Of a stretch of DNA of 64,000 nt, positions 34,808-42,350 are shown in pieces. The translations under genes and the position numbers were made by a program. The stretch lies in the NCBI RefSeq assembly GCF_003987495.1, contig NZ_NGJU01000011.1, positions 1-64,000 on the forward strand. The letters are read 5' to 3'. The DNA is from Vagococcus salmoninarum (GTDB taxonomy: Bacteria; Bacillota; Bacilli; Lactobacillales; Vagococcaceae). How positions within the stretch are numbered: the stretch's first letter is position 1; the number at the start of each line of letters is the position of its first letter. The notes under the pieces were generated by a model. The model was not told the DNA's origin. It did not search any database and worked only from the letters and a program-made list of their open reading frames with translations.

Positions 34808-34836
34808 ATTATAACGAAGTTTTCCTTAAATTACAA
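34808..34836 (-). promoter_or_regulatory. Promoter of the iron-siderophore operon
   Basis: TTGTAA, 17 bases, TATAAT on the minus strand. The start of transcription would fall at the edge of the Fur box. Confidence 0.75.
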
Positions 34837-34923
34837 TCCTTTTAGTGAAACTTTCCACAAGTCTTCATTTGGCGATTATTCGTTCCGGGAAAACCTTTCA
34901 ATCGATTAAAAGCTAACGGATGA

Positions 34924-34952
34924 TTTACTTCTAACCGAGAGTCATGTATACT
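34924..34952 (+). promoter_or_regulatory. Promoter of the beta-glucoside PTS operon
   Basis: TTTACT, 17 bases, TATACT on the plus strand, about 50 bases before the 6-phospho-beta-glucosidase ATG. The operator at 34959 begins seven bases after the -10. Confidence 0.75.
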
Positions 34953-34958
34953 AATAAT

Positions 34959-34974
34959 ATTCATAGGTATGAAT
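34959..34974. promoter_or_regulatory. Operator for a GntR/UTRA-type repressor
   Basis: ATTCATA-GG-TATGAAT, a perfect 7-bp inverted repeat at the transcription start. It probably binds the GntR/UTRA protein encoded at 37789 as a repressor relieved by the imported phospho-sugar. Confidence 0.6.
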
Positions 34975-35000
34975 TTAAATCATTAAGAAGGAGTGTGTTC

Positions 35001-36422
35001 ATGTTTAATCAGAATTTTTTATTTGGTGCCGCCACAGCTTCCTACCAAGTGGAAGGCGCTTGGGACCAAGATGGCAAAGGTGAAACTAACTGGGATCACT
35101 TTTCAAAGATTCCGGGTAAAACCTTTGAAGGGACAAATGGTGATGTGGCTGTTGATCATTACCACCGCTACAAAGAAGACATCGCTTTAATGGCTGAACA
35201 AGGCCTAGAGTCTTACCGCTTCTCAATTTCTTGGGCGCGAATTTTACCAAATGGTGACGGGACAGTGAATCAAAAAGGACTAGATTTTTATAATGCTATT
35301 ATTGATGAGTGTTTAGCTCATGGAATTGTCCCCTTTGTTACTTTATATCACTGGGATCTACCACTGACTTTAGAAAATGCCGGTGGCTGGTTAGCTCAGC
35401 GAACGTTAAAAGCTTTTGAGCAATACGCTGAAGTTTGCTTTAAAGCATTTGGTGACCGAGTCAAACACTGGATTACTTTTAACGAAACCGTGATTTTTGT
35501 ACGCCACGGCTATGTGCTAGGAGCTCACCCACCAGGTAAGGTCAATCATTTTAAAGAGTATTACCAAGCTTTACACAATGTTTTCTTAACTCATGCACGG
35601 GTCGTAAATATTTATAAAAATGAGTTAAAAGAATATGGTGACATTGGGATTACTCATGTCTTCAGTCCAGCTTTTTCGATTGATGAGTCCCCTGAAAACA
35701 TCGCTGCTGCAGCTCACGCAAACTTAACAGATACGCACTTATTTTATGATCCAATTCTAAAAGGAACTTACCCAGCTAAAATGTTAGCAATTTTAGAAGA
35801 GGAAGATCTGATGTTTGAGTACACGGCTGAAGAGCAAGCTTTAATGGAAGCTGTCGCACCATTAAATGACTTCATTGGTATTAACTACTATGCCCCTCAA
35901 CGGATTAAAGCCGTTGCAGAAACAAAATTAGGGGAACGCTCACGGGCAGCGAGCACAGGTGAAGCTGGTGGTCGTTCTTATGACGGCAAAGTTCAAACCG
36001 TGAAAATGACCGATAAAGAGTACACTAAATGGGGCTGGGAAATTTCCCCATCCGCTTTAATTGATGGTCTTCACAGCTTAAAAGAGCGTTATGGCAAAAT
36101 CCCCTTCTACATTACGGAAAATGGTTTAGGCGACTTAGACCCAATCGTTGATGGCAAAGTTCTCGATACCCCAAGAATTGATTACATCGCTGCTCATTTA
36201 CGTGGTTTGGAAGCTGGGATTCAAGCAGGTCTCGATATTCGTGGTTACTTCGCTTGGTCATTTATTGATTTATTAAGTTGGTTAAATGGTTACCAGAAAC
36301 AATACGGGTTTGTTTACGTTGATCATCAAAATAACTTAGCGCGTCAGAAAAAAGCGTCATTTTATTGGTATCAAGAAGTCATTGCCTCTCGTGGTCAAAG
36401 TTTAACTATAAAGGAGAATTAA
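35001..36422 (+). CDS. GH1 6-phospho-beta-glucosidase
   Basis: A 473-residue glycoside hydrolase family 1 enzyme, N-terminal NFLFGAATASYQVEGAW. The acid/base Glu is in HWITFNETVIF and the nucleophile Glu in FYITENGLGD. The segment before the C-terminus (YGFVYVDHQNNLARQKKASFYWY) is typical of phospho-beta-glucosidases. It would split 6-phospho-beta-glucosides imported by the next gene's PTS permease. The ATG at 35001 has AAGGAG seven bases upstream; an earlier in-frame ATG at 34944 lies inside the promoter. It precedes the permease by one base. Confidence 0.9.
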   Translation: MFNQNFLFGAATASYQVEGAWDQDGKGETNWDHFSKIPGKTFEGTNGDVAVDHYHRYKEDIALMAEQGLESYRFSISWARILPNGDGTVNQKGLDFYNAIIDECLAHGIVPFVTLYHWDLPLTLENAGGWLAQRTLKAFEQYAEVCFKAFGDRVKHWITFNETVIFVRHGYVLGAHPPGKVNHFKEYYQALHNVFLTHARVVNIYKNELKEYGDIGITHVFSPAFSIDESPENIAAAAHANLTDTHLFYDPILKGTYPAKMLAILEEEDLMFEYTAEEQALMEAVAPLNDFIGINYYAPQRIKAVAETKLGERSRAASTGEAGGRSYDGKVQTVKMTDKEYTKWGWEISPSALIDGLHSLKERYGKIPFYITENGLGDLDPIVDGKVLDTPRIDYIAAHLRGLEAGIQAGLDIRGYFAWSFIDLLSWLNGYQKQYGFVYVDHQNNLARQKKASFYWYQEVIASRGQSLTIKEN

Positions 36423-36423
36423 G

Positions 36424-37725
36424 ATGGAAAAAATCAAAGGTTTTTTTGAAAAAGTTTTAAATGGCTTTATGAAAGTTGTTAATACTAAATCAATGGTTGC
36501 TGTTAAAGACGGCTTCTTATTGATTATGCCTGTCACTTTAGTAGGTTCGATTTTCTTACTGATCGCTAACTTCCCCCTACCCCAATGGGGAACATGGATG
36601 ACTAACTTATTCGGTGCCAACTGGCAAGTGCCTTTAGATCAAGTCTCTGGTGCGACTTTTGATATTTTAGCCTTAGTCGCTGTTATCGGAATTGCTTATG
36701 TTTACGCTAAAAATGAAGGTGTCGATGCGATTTCTTCATCTGTGTTAGCCCTTGTTTCTTTTATTATTTTAACTGATTCTTTTGTCACTTCTGAAGCTGG
36801 CGAAGTGATTGGCGGGGTGATTCCAAAAGGTTGGACTGGCGGTAACGGTGTCATCACTGCGATTCTAGTCGGAGTCTTTGTTGCTAAAATCTTCACCTTC
36901 TTCATTAAACGCAACATTACAATTAAAATGCCAGATACTGTGCCACCAGGTGTGTCTCGGGCTTTCTCAGCTTTGATTCCTGGTTTTGTGATTATGGCTG
37001 GTTCTATGATTATTTTCGTTTTAACTAACCGTTTTGCTGATGTTTCATTAACTGAATTAATTTTTAAAGTCTTACAAATCCCATTACAAAACGTTTCTGA
37101 TACTTTAGCTGGTGGATTATTCATTACTTTCTTAATGTCGATTCTTTTCTGGGCGGGGATTCACGGACCAAACATCGTTATGGGTATTATGGGACCAATC
37201 TTAACCGCAAATGCCTTAGCAAATACTGATGTTTTAAAAGCTGGTCAAGAACTAGTTGTCGGTGAAAATGCGAAAGTCATGACGATTCAATTAATTGATA
37301 TTTACGTTAAATTCGGTGGTCAAGGAATTACTTTAGGTCTGCTTTTAGCTGCACTGCTAGTGGCTAAGTCTTCACGAATTAAAGAAATTTCAAAACTTTC
37401 CTTAACATCAAGTTTATTCAATATTAACGAACCAATTATTTACGGTTTACCAATCGTCTTTAACCCATTAATGTTAGTACCTTTCGTAGCTGTGCCAATG
37501 GTAGGTGTCTTAATTACTTACTTTGCTGTGGTTTCAGGTTTCTTAGCACCTTTCACAGCAGTTAACGTGCCATGGACTACACCACCCTTGATTTCAGGCT
37601 TTATTCTATCTGGTTGGCAAGGAATGGTCATCCAATTATTAATCTTAGCTGCTTCAACAGCGATTTACTTACCATTCTTGAAAAAATTAGATTCTCAATA
37701 CGTCATCGACGAAAGTGCTTCTTAA
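36424..37725 (+). CDS. PTS cellobiose/lactose-type IIC component
   Basis: A 433-residue EIIC permease of the lactose/cellobiose family with about eight to ten membrane segments. The typical stretch SLFNINEPIIYGLPIVFNPLMLVPFV is near residue 335, with WAGIHGPNIVMG before it. It brings a beta-glucoside across the membrane. No EIIA or EIIB lies nearby, so it must use subunits encoded elsewhere, a frequent arrangement. It starts one base after the GH1 stop and is followed by the regulator gene after about 60 bases. Confidence 0.9.
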   Translation: MEKIKGFFEKVLNGFMKVVNTKSMVAVKDGFLLIMPVTLVGSIFLLIANFPLPQWGTWMTNLFGANWQVPLDQVSGATFDILALVAVIGIAYVYAKNEGVDAISSSVLALVSFIILTDSFVTSEAGEVIGGVIPKGWTGGNGVITAILVGVFVAKIFTFFIKRNITIKMPDTVPPGVSRAFSALIPGFVIMAGSMIIFVLTNRFADVSLTELIFKVLQIPLQNVSDTLAGGLFITFLMSILFWAGIHGPNIVMGIMGPILTANALANTDVLKAGQELVVGENAKVMTIQLIDIYVKFGGQGITLGLLLAALLVAKSSRIKEISKLSLTSSLFNINEPIIYGLPIVFNPLMLVPFVAVPMVGVLITYFAVVSGFLAPFTAVNVPWTTPPLISGFILSGWQGMVIQLLILAASTAIYLPFLKKLDSQYVIDESAS

Positions 37726-37788
37726 TTCAATTTTTGACTGGTTTATTTCTGAATAACTCGTTATACTATTATCTGGGAGGCGATACGT

Positions 37789-38487
37789 ATGGCTAAGTAC
37801 AAACAAATAGCTGAAGTTTTAAAACAACAAATCATCGCTGGCTCTTATCCAGACATGAAGCTACCAATTGAAGATGCCTTAATGAATGAGTTTGAAGTCA
37901 GTCGGAACACGATTCGCAAAGCCATTGATTTATTAGCTGAACTTGGAATTTTGTATCGCATTCAAGGTAGTGGCGTGTATATTCGAGAAATGGAACACGA
38001 TAATACGATTAATGCTAGTAAAATTCGGGGAATCTCTGCTGAATTTGCTGATCACAAGATTAAAACGAAAGTCATCTCTTTAGACTTAATCGAAGCTACT
38101 ACGGAAATTGCCGCTGCTTTAAAAATTGACGTTGGCAGCTTAGTCTACGATATTAAACGCATTCGTTACGTCGATGATCAGCCTTATACGATTGAGTATA
38201 GTTACTTTAACAAGGAAGTCATTCCTTATATTGGTAAAGAAATCGCTGAAAGCTCCATTTATAATTACATTGAAGATGATTTAAAATTGAAAATTGGCTT
38301 TGCTGATAAGTACATTTCGGCAACTAAACTGACTTCCTCAGAAGCCCTGATTTTTCAGCAAGCTGTGGGAGATCCTAGTCTGATGATTAGAGAGAAAGTT
38401 TACTTATCTAATGGGGAACTTTTTAACAGTTCCACGGTTTTCCATAATTATCAGTTAGCCGAACTCTTCACAACAGCGACAAAATAA
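37789..38487 (+). CDS. GntR-family (HutC/UTRA) transcriptional regulator
   Basis: A 232-residue regulator. An N-terminal winged helix (PIEDALMNEFEVSRNTIRKAIDLLAELGILYRIQGSGVYI, about 25-65) is followed by a UTRA effector domain, with IRYVDDQPYTIEYSYFN and the usual start at SAEFADHKIKT. It is expected to repress the operon starting at 35001 through the inverted repeat at 34959, released by a sugar phosphate. It is the last gene of that unit, behind GGGAGG. Confidence 0.9.
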   Translation: MAKYKQIAEVLKQQIIAGSYPDMKLPIEDALMNEFEVSRNTIRKAIDLLAELGILYRIQGSGVYIREMEHDNTINASKIRGISAEFADHKIKTKVISLDLIEATTEIAAALKIDVGSLVYDIKRIRYVDDQPYTIEYSYFNKEVIPYIGKEIAESSIYNYIEDDLKLKIGFADKYISATKLTSSEALIFQQAVGDPSLMIREKVYLSNGELFNSSTVFHNYQLAELFTTATK

Positions 38488-38502
38488 CAGTTGAGACAAC
38501 TC

Positions 38503-38554
38503 AAAAACACCCTCGTTGAATTCATGGGAAATGAATTTAACGGAGGTGTTTTTT
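38503..38554 (+). terminator. Terminator of the beta-glucoside operon
   Basis: A long interrupted stem, AACACC...GTT-AATTCAT pairing with ATGAATT-AAC...GGTGTT, followed by TTTTTT on the plus strand, 16 bases after the regulator stop. Confidence 0.85.
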
Positions 38555-38643
38555 CTGTGGCGCCGACATCCATATCTTTTTTAAGGATACTTTGATAAAG
38601 GCAATAACCCCCATTACAAGTATACTTGCAATGAGGATTGTGA

Positions 38644-38649
38644 TATAAT
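38644..38649 (+). promoter_or_regulatory. -10 of the antitoxin RNA promoter (extended)
   Basis: A perfect TATAAT preceded by TGA gives an extended -10. The matching -35 is weak. Transcription would start near 38656. A 22-base near-perfect palindrome at 38612-38633 lies directly upstream. Confidence 0.55.
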
Positions 38650-38655
38650 AAAAAA

Positions 38656-38780
38656 TGAGAAGAGAGATATGCACAATCATATCTCCCTTATGTAGAACCG
38701 TTAAAAAGACGGTAGCTTTTGTTTAAATAGTTTTAACCATCTAATTACTCGCCAAAGTGGATTAGATGGTTATTTTTTTT
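38656..38780 (+). ncRNA. Antisense antitoxin RNA of a type I toxin-antitoxin system
   Basis: A predicted plus-strand RNA of about 125 bases. It has an early stem (GAGATATG/CATATCTC), a second stem (ACCGT/ACGGT) and a terminator with stem AACCATCTAAT/ATTAGATGGTT and a run of eight T. Its last part is complementary to the 3' end of the toxin ORF and its whole length to the 3' UTR, the layout of the Fst/TxpA-RatA/BsrG type. The RNA is predicted from sequence only. Confidence 0.65.
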
Positions 38781-38853
38781 GATTAAATTTCAATATAACA
38801 ATCACCAACATGGCAAAACTAACTGCCAACGTCAGTGCTTCGTATACTGACAT
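38770..38853 (-). CDS. Type I toxin, putative holin-like (Hol_Tox/Fst-type) membrane peptide
   Basis: A 27-residue peptide starting MSVYEALTLAVS, with one hydrophobic segment and a Lys-rich end (QKK). This opening is the signature of the putative holin-like toxin family (also TxpA, BsrG), whose members insert in the membrane and stop growth unless silenced by an antisense RNA. AAAGGA stands before the ATG. Its 3' end overlaps the terminator of the plus-strand RNA. A -10 TATACT with extended TG lies about 90 bases upstream. The peptide is too short for normal annotation, and I am fairly sure of it. Confidence 0.8.
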   Translation of the reverse strand: MSVYEALTLAVSFAMLVIVILKFNQKK

Positions 38854-38854
38854 G

Positions 38855-38893
38855 TTATTCCTTTCTAGGAGTCACATCTATAATCATAGGCAT
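38855..38893 (-). CDS. Leader ORF of 12 residues before the type I toxin
   Basis: A short ORF (MPMIIDVTPRKE) behind GGGGTG, ending with TAA one base before the toxin ATG. Its stop covers the toxin ribosome site AAAGGA, so translation of the leader could control toxin translation by coupling. Initiation could also be at its second ATG (38887). I infer it from position and site only. Confidence 0.4.
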   Translation of the reverse strand: MPMIIDVTPRKE

Positions 38894-38944
38894 CACCCCT
38901 TTTTCAAGAGATTAGCCACCATCTTTTCACTTTTCTACGCTACT

Positions 38945-38950
38945 AGTATA
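38945..38950 (-). promoter_or_regulatory. -10 of the toxin mRNA promoter (extended)
   Basis: TATACT preceded by TG two bases upstream (TGTTATACT), with a weak TTTTTG 17 bases further up. It would place the toxin mRNA start near 38938. Between here and 39159 I see only the ribosome site and likely promoter of the ABC gene. Confidence 0.5.
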
Positions 38951-39158
38951 ACATAAGCTCCTCCCTTCAAAAAATAGTTGAACGGCTTTTTTAGTATTTA
39001 AATACTGACCGATTCGCTAGATAAAAAGACGATAAAACATGTTACATTCTACTTCAAAATATGAAAAAAATGACAGTTTTTATCTTAACTAGCTTTAATC
39101 AGTCCCTTGGAGTAAGATAAAGTCTATAAACAGAAAGACATATTTAAGGAGGTTACTG

Positions 39159-40061
39159 ATGGCCATTATTACTGTGAAAGACTTAACTGTCGACTATGGG
39201 CAACAACAAGGAGTCTTTAATTTATCCTTCAATGTGGAAAAAGGCCAAGTCATGGGCTTTTTAGGACCTAATGGGGCTGGTAAAACAACTACGATTCGGC
39301 AATTACTCGGTTTTGCTAAACCAGACTCTGGCGAATGCCAAGTCTTTGGCTTAGATCCTTTTACTGATACAGCTAAGATTCAACAGCGAGTCGGTTACTT
39401 GCCTGGTGAGCCGGCTTTTATTCCTAATTTGACCGGTTATGATTTTATTAAATTAGTCAGCGAACTTAACGGTTTGCCTGATATGACACGAGCCCACGAA
39501 CTATTAGCGTATTTCGAATTATCAGCTAAAACTAAAATCAGCAAAATGTCGAAAGGGATGAAACAAAAAGTCGGTCTAGTTTGTGCTTTTATGGGGGACT
39601 ACGAATTAATCATTTTAGATGAACCGACTAGTGGGTTAGACCCTTTAATGCAAAATAAGTTCCTACAATTAATTGCTGAAGAAAAAGCCAAAGGTCGGAC
39701 GATTTTAATGTCTTCCCATCTTTTTGAAGAAATCGAGCGAACTTGTGATCAAGCGATTATTTTACGAAAAGGTCACTTAGTAGCGGTTGAAGATATTCAA
39801 GCCCTTAAAGCCCAAAAACAACAACAGTTTACGATTACTTTTCAAGAATCCCAAGAAGCCAACAGCTTCCTAGCCAATCACGAAGGGAGCCAACAGCTTT
39901 CGCCAACTCAAGTTAGTCTGACTCTCCAAGGGGCTGTTGATCCTTTAATTAAAGAGCTTAGTCACTTTAAAATCAATCAATTAGCTATTCAAGAACAACA
40001 TTTAGAAGACTTATTTATGCACTTTTACGGAGGTGAAAATAAATTATTAGTTGGCCTTTAA
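39159..40061 (+). CDS. ABC transporter ATP-binding protein (exporter-type, NatA-like)
   Basis: A 300-residue ATPase with Walker A GPNGAGKTT near residue 40, signature MSKGMKQKVGL and Walker B LIILDEPTSGLDPLMQ, followed by the H-loop SSHLFEEI. The C-terminal region of about 80 residues is the usual tail of drug/sodium exporter ATPases. It forms a two-gene unit with the permease; the two reading frames overlap by 19 bases when the permease is started at its ATT. AAGGAGG precedes the ATG. The substrate is unknown. Confidence 0.9.
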   Translation: MAIITVKDLTVDYGQQQGVFNLSFNVEKGQVMGFLGPNGAGKTTTIRQLLGFAKPDSGECQVFGLDPFTDTAKIQQRVGYLPGEPAFIPNLTGYDFIKLVSELNGLPDMTRAHELLAYFELSAKTKISKMSKGMKQKVGLVCAFMGDYELIILDEPTSGLDPLMQNKFLQLIAEEKAKGRTILMSSHLFEEIERTCDQAIILRKGHLVAVEDIQALKAQKQQQFTITFQESQEANSFLANHEGSQQLSPTQVSLTLQGAVDPLIKELSHFKINQLAIQEQHLEDLFMHFYGGENKLLVGL

Positions 40062-40846
40062 TTAAACATGAACTCTCACGAACTTGGCTACTGCTGATCG
40101 TCTTTTTACTAATTTTAACAATGTATACGACGATTATTTTATCAATGTTTGATCCTAACTTAGGCAGTGTCTTAGCCGACCTTGAAAAAGCCATGCCAGA
40201 AGTTATGGCAGCCTTTAATCTCAAAGGAGCTGGCACAGCTGATTTAATTCATTACATTAGCTCATACCTTTTTGGCTATATTTTAGTGATTTTTCCATTG
40301 ATTTTTTCTTTAGTCTTAGCAAATCGCTTAATTGCTAAATATGTCTCAGATGGTTCGATGGCTTATTTGCTAGCTAGCCCTAATTCACGCTGGAAAATCA
40401 TTCGCAGCCAAATCTTAGTCGCTGTGACAGCTTTATTTCTCCTAATTGCTAGCATTGGTTTAGTAACCTTGATTTATTGCCACTGGACCTTTCCCGGGCA
40501 ATTAAAGGGTCAAAAATTCGCCTACTTGATAATTGGGCTGTTAGGTTTACACCTCTTTATCAATGGCTTTAGCTTCTTAATTTCTTGTTGTTTCAACGAC
40601 ACCAAATACTCTTATAGCTGGAGTATCGGCCTTGTTGTTTGGGCCTTCTTAATGCAAATGATTGCTAATCAAGGAGAGAAGTTTGCTAACTTAAAATACT
40701 TAAGCTTTTTGAGCCTTTTTTCTCCTGATGAGCTTTTAAATGGGCAAGCCCTAGCTTTCTGGTTAGTTGGTCTCTTGTATTTACTCGCTTTTAGCAGTTA
40801 TACCCTTGGCGGTTTTATCTTTGCTAAACGAAATTTACCTTTATAA
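40043..40846 (+). CDS. ABC-2-type permease, partner of the preceding ATPase; possible ATT start
   Basis: An integral membrane protein with about six segments. The first ATG in frame (40121) falls inside the first membrane helix (TWLLLIVFLLILTMYTTIIL), so a start there would remove the usual cytoplasmic opening. Upstream in the same frame the sequence reads as a normal permease N-terminus, SWPLIKHELSRTW, opening after a stop at 40040. A perfect GGAGGTG lies seven bases before an ATT at 40043, followed by another ATT. No ATG, GTG or TTG is in frame there. A rare ATT start, or an ATG mutated to ATT, fits best. 267 residues if so, 241 from the ATG. Confidence 0.65.
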   Translation: MISWPLIKHELSRTWLLLIVFLLILTMYTTIILSMFDPNLGSVLADLEKAMPEVMAAFNLKGAGTADLIHYISSYLFGYILVIFPLIFSLVLANRLIAKYVSDGSMAYLLASPNSRWKIIRSQILVAVTALFLLIASIGLVTLIYCHWTFPGQLKGQKFAYLIIGLLGLHLFINGFSFLISCCFNDTKYSYSWSIGLVVWAFLMQMIANQGEKFANLKYLSFLSLFSPDELLNGQALAFWLVGLLYLLAFSSYTLGGFIFAKRNLPL

Positions 40847-40877
40847 AAAAATCTGTGACATCTGTCACAGATTTTTT
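40845..40877. terminator. Bidirectional terminator after the ABC pair and the response regulator
   Basis: AAAAAATCTGTGACA pairs with TGTCACAGATTTTTT, a near-perfect stem with a two-base loop core, between convergent genes. Confidence 0.9.
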
Positions 40878-40886
40878 GCTTTCTAC

Positions 40887-42350
40887 TTAAATTTGTCGAT
40901 ATTCCTTAGGCGATTGGCCGGTCATTTTTTTAAAGTTTTTATAAAAATAACCAGAGCTAGTATAGCCTACTTGGGCGCTAATCTCGTTAATGTTTAACTC
41001 GCTATGAGTTAATAATTCTTTGGCTTTCGTGATGCGGTATTCATTCAAGTATTTTGAAAAACTGACACCCATCTCTTTTTTGAATAATTGACCTAAATAC
41101 ATAGCATTCAAGTGTAGTCGTTCACTGACTTCTTTAAGACTTAAATCCTTTTGAACTTCTTGGTGAATAATTTCTAAGACTTTTTGGACATTACTACTAA
41201 CGGCTACTCGCTGTTGCTCATTTTCCAGGCTACTAAGCTTTTGATGAACCAATTTTTTCAAACTATGAAAATCAATTTCTTCAGCAATTTCTGCTAATAA
41301 GCCTTGATGGTCTAAAGTCTCTTCTTGCTTAAAACGTCGAAGAACGTCCGTCAAAATAAAGAAAATAATCGGTGTGACATTTTGGGGCGCTAAGCCTACT
41401 TGAGACATTTCCTTGAATAAATGATTGATTTCTTTTTTGATATCAATTAGCTGTCCTAAAGCTAACACTTCTTGAAATTCAGTAAAAGAATAAGCAAAGC
41501 CTTGACTGACTAGTTGGGAGTTATCAGCTTTGATTTGGCTAGCAAGTTCTTCATCATTTTGATAAAAATTTATTAAGGCCAAAAAGTCTTGAGCGTGTTC
41601 ATAACTACTCGGAACTTGGCTACTCCCTTGGACAATTTCACCTAAAGCTAAATCGTGACTCGATCCGTTAAGTTCTTCCCGAATTTTCCGTAACATTAAT
41701 TGGCTTTGTTGCAGAGAGCCATTAAAAATCAAAATCAATTCCTCGTCTTTAACTAGCAGCAGTGGTTGCTGATACTCTTTAAAGATTGTTTTCAAGCTCT
41801 CTTTAACTTGGCTTTCACCAGTAACGATCAAGACTTGATAGTAGTTCCCTTGCTTTTGATAGCCCCACTCTTCTAACCAACGAGCTAATTCCACCTGCTC
41901 TAGCTCACCAGTTAGCCATTTTTCCAAGACACTCATAAAAAACAACTGCTCTTTTTCAACTTTGACTACTTCTGCTGCTAATTTTTCTGTGATACATTTT
42001 AAGTTGTGGCTCAATTCCTCTTTATTAATCGGTTTTAACAAATAATTTTCTGCTCCTAAAACGAGACTTTCTCTGACATAATCAAACTCTTCATAGCCTG
42101 ATAAGACAATAAAATGAAAGTCATACTTCCGCTTTTTGGCTTCTTTAACAAATTCAATGCCTGACATAATTGGCATTGTCACATCTGTAATCACAATATC
42201 AACAGGCTGATTTTCCAGAAATTCTAAGGCAGCTTGGCCATTAGCAGCTGTCCCAACAATTTCAATGTGATACTCGGACCAATCGATAATTTTTTGTAGA
42301 CCACTTAGAATCATATATTCATCATCTACTAACAATGCGTTATAAACCAT
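40887..42350 (-). CDS. Response regulator with AraC-type output (YesN-like)
   Basis: A 487-residue response regulator. The receiver domain (1-120) has the acidic pair DDE, the phosphorylated Asp in VIVITDVTMP and the Lys in LLKPINKEEL. A long middle region is followed by a C-terminal AraC helix-turn-helix domain (LSLKEVSERLHLNAMYLGQLFKKEMGVSFSKYLNEYRI and INEISAQVGYTSSGYFYKNFK). I chose the ATG at 42350, six bases after AGGAGG; it overlaps the kinase stop by 11 bases. With the YesM-like kinase it probably controls the adjacent carbohydrate ABC importer and mannosidase genes, as pneumococcal TCS07 does for N-glycan genes. Confidence 0.9.
   Translation of the reverse strand: MVYNALLVDDEYMILSGLQKIIDWSEYHIEIVGTAANGQAALEFLENQPVDIVITDVTMPIMSGIEFVKEAKKRKYDFHFIVLSGYEEFDYVRESLVLGAENYLLKPINKEELSHNLKCITEKLAAEVVKVEKEQLFFMSVLEKWLTGELEQVELARWLEEWGYQKQGNYYQVLIVTGESQVKESLKTIFKEYQQPLLLVKDEELILIFNGSLQQSQLMLRKIREELNGSSHDLALGEIVQGSSQVPSSYEHAQDFLALINFYQNDEELASQIKADNSQLVSQGFAYSFTEFQEVLALGQLIDIKKEINHLFKEMSQVGLAPQNVTPIIFFILTDVLRRFKQEETLDHQGLLAEIAEEIDFHSLKKLVHQKLSSLENEQQRVAVSSNVQKVLEIIHQEVQKDLSLKEVSERLHLNAMYLGQLFKKEMGVSFSKYLNEYRITKAKELLTHSELNINEISAQVGYTSSGYFYKNFKKMTGQSPKEYRQI

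Noticed and set aside
34885-34900. cre-like sequence before the GH1 gene
   Set aside because: It lacks the central CG and matches only about 11 of 14 positions, too weak to claim.
36702-37124. Minus-strand ORF of 140 residues inside the PTS permease
   Set aside because: It mirrors the codon pattern of the conserved permease and has no ribosome site.
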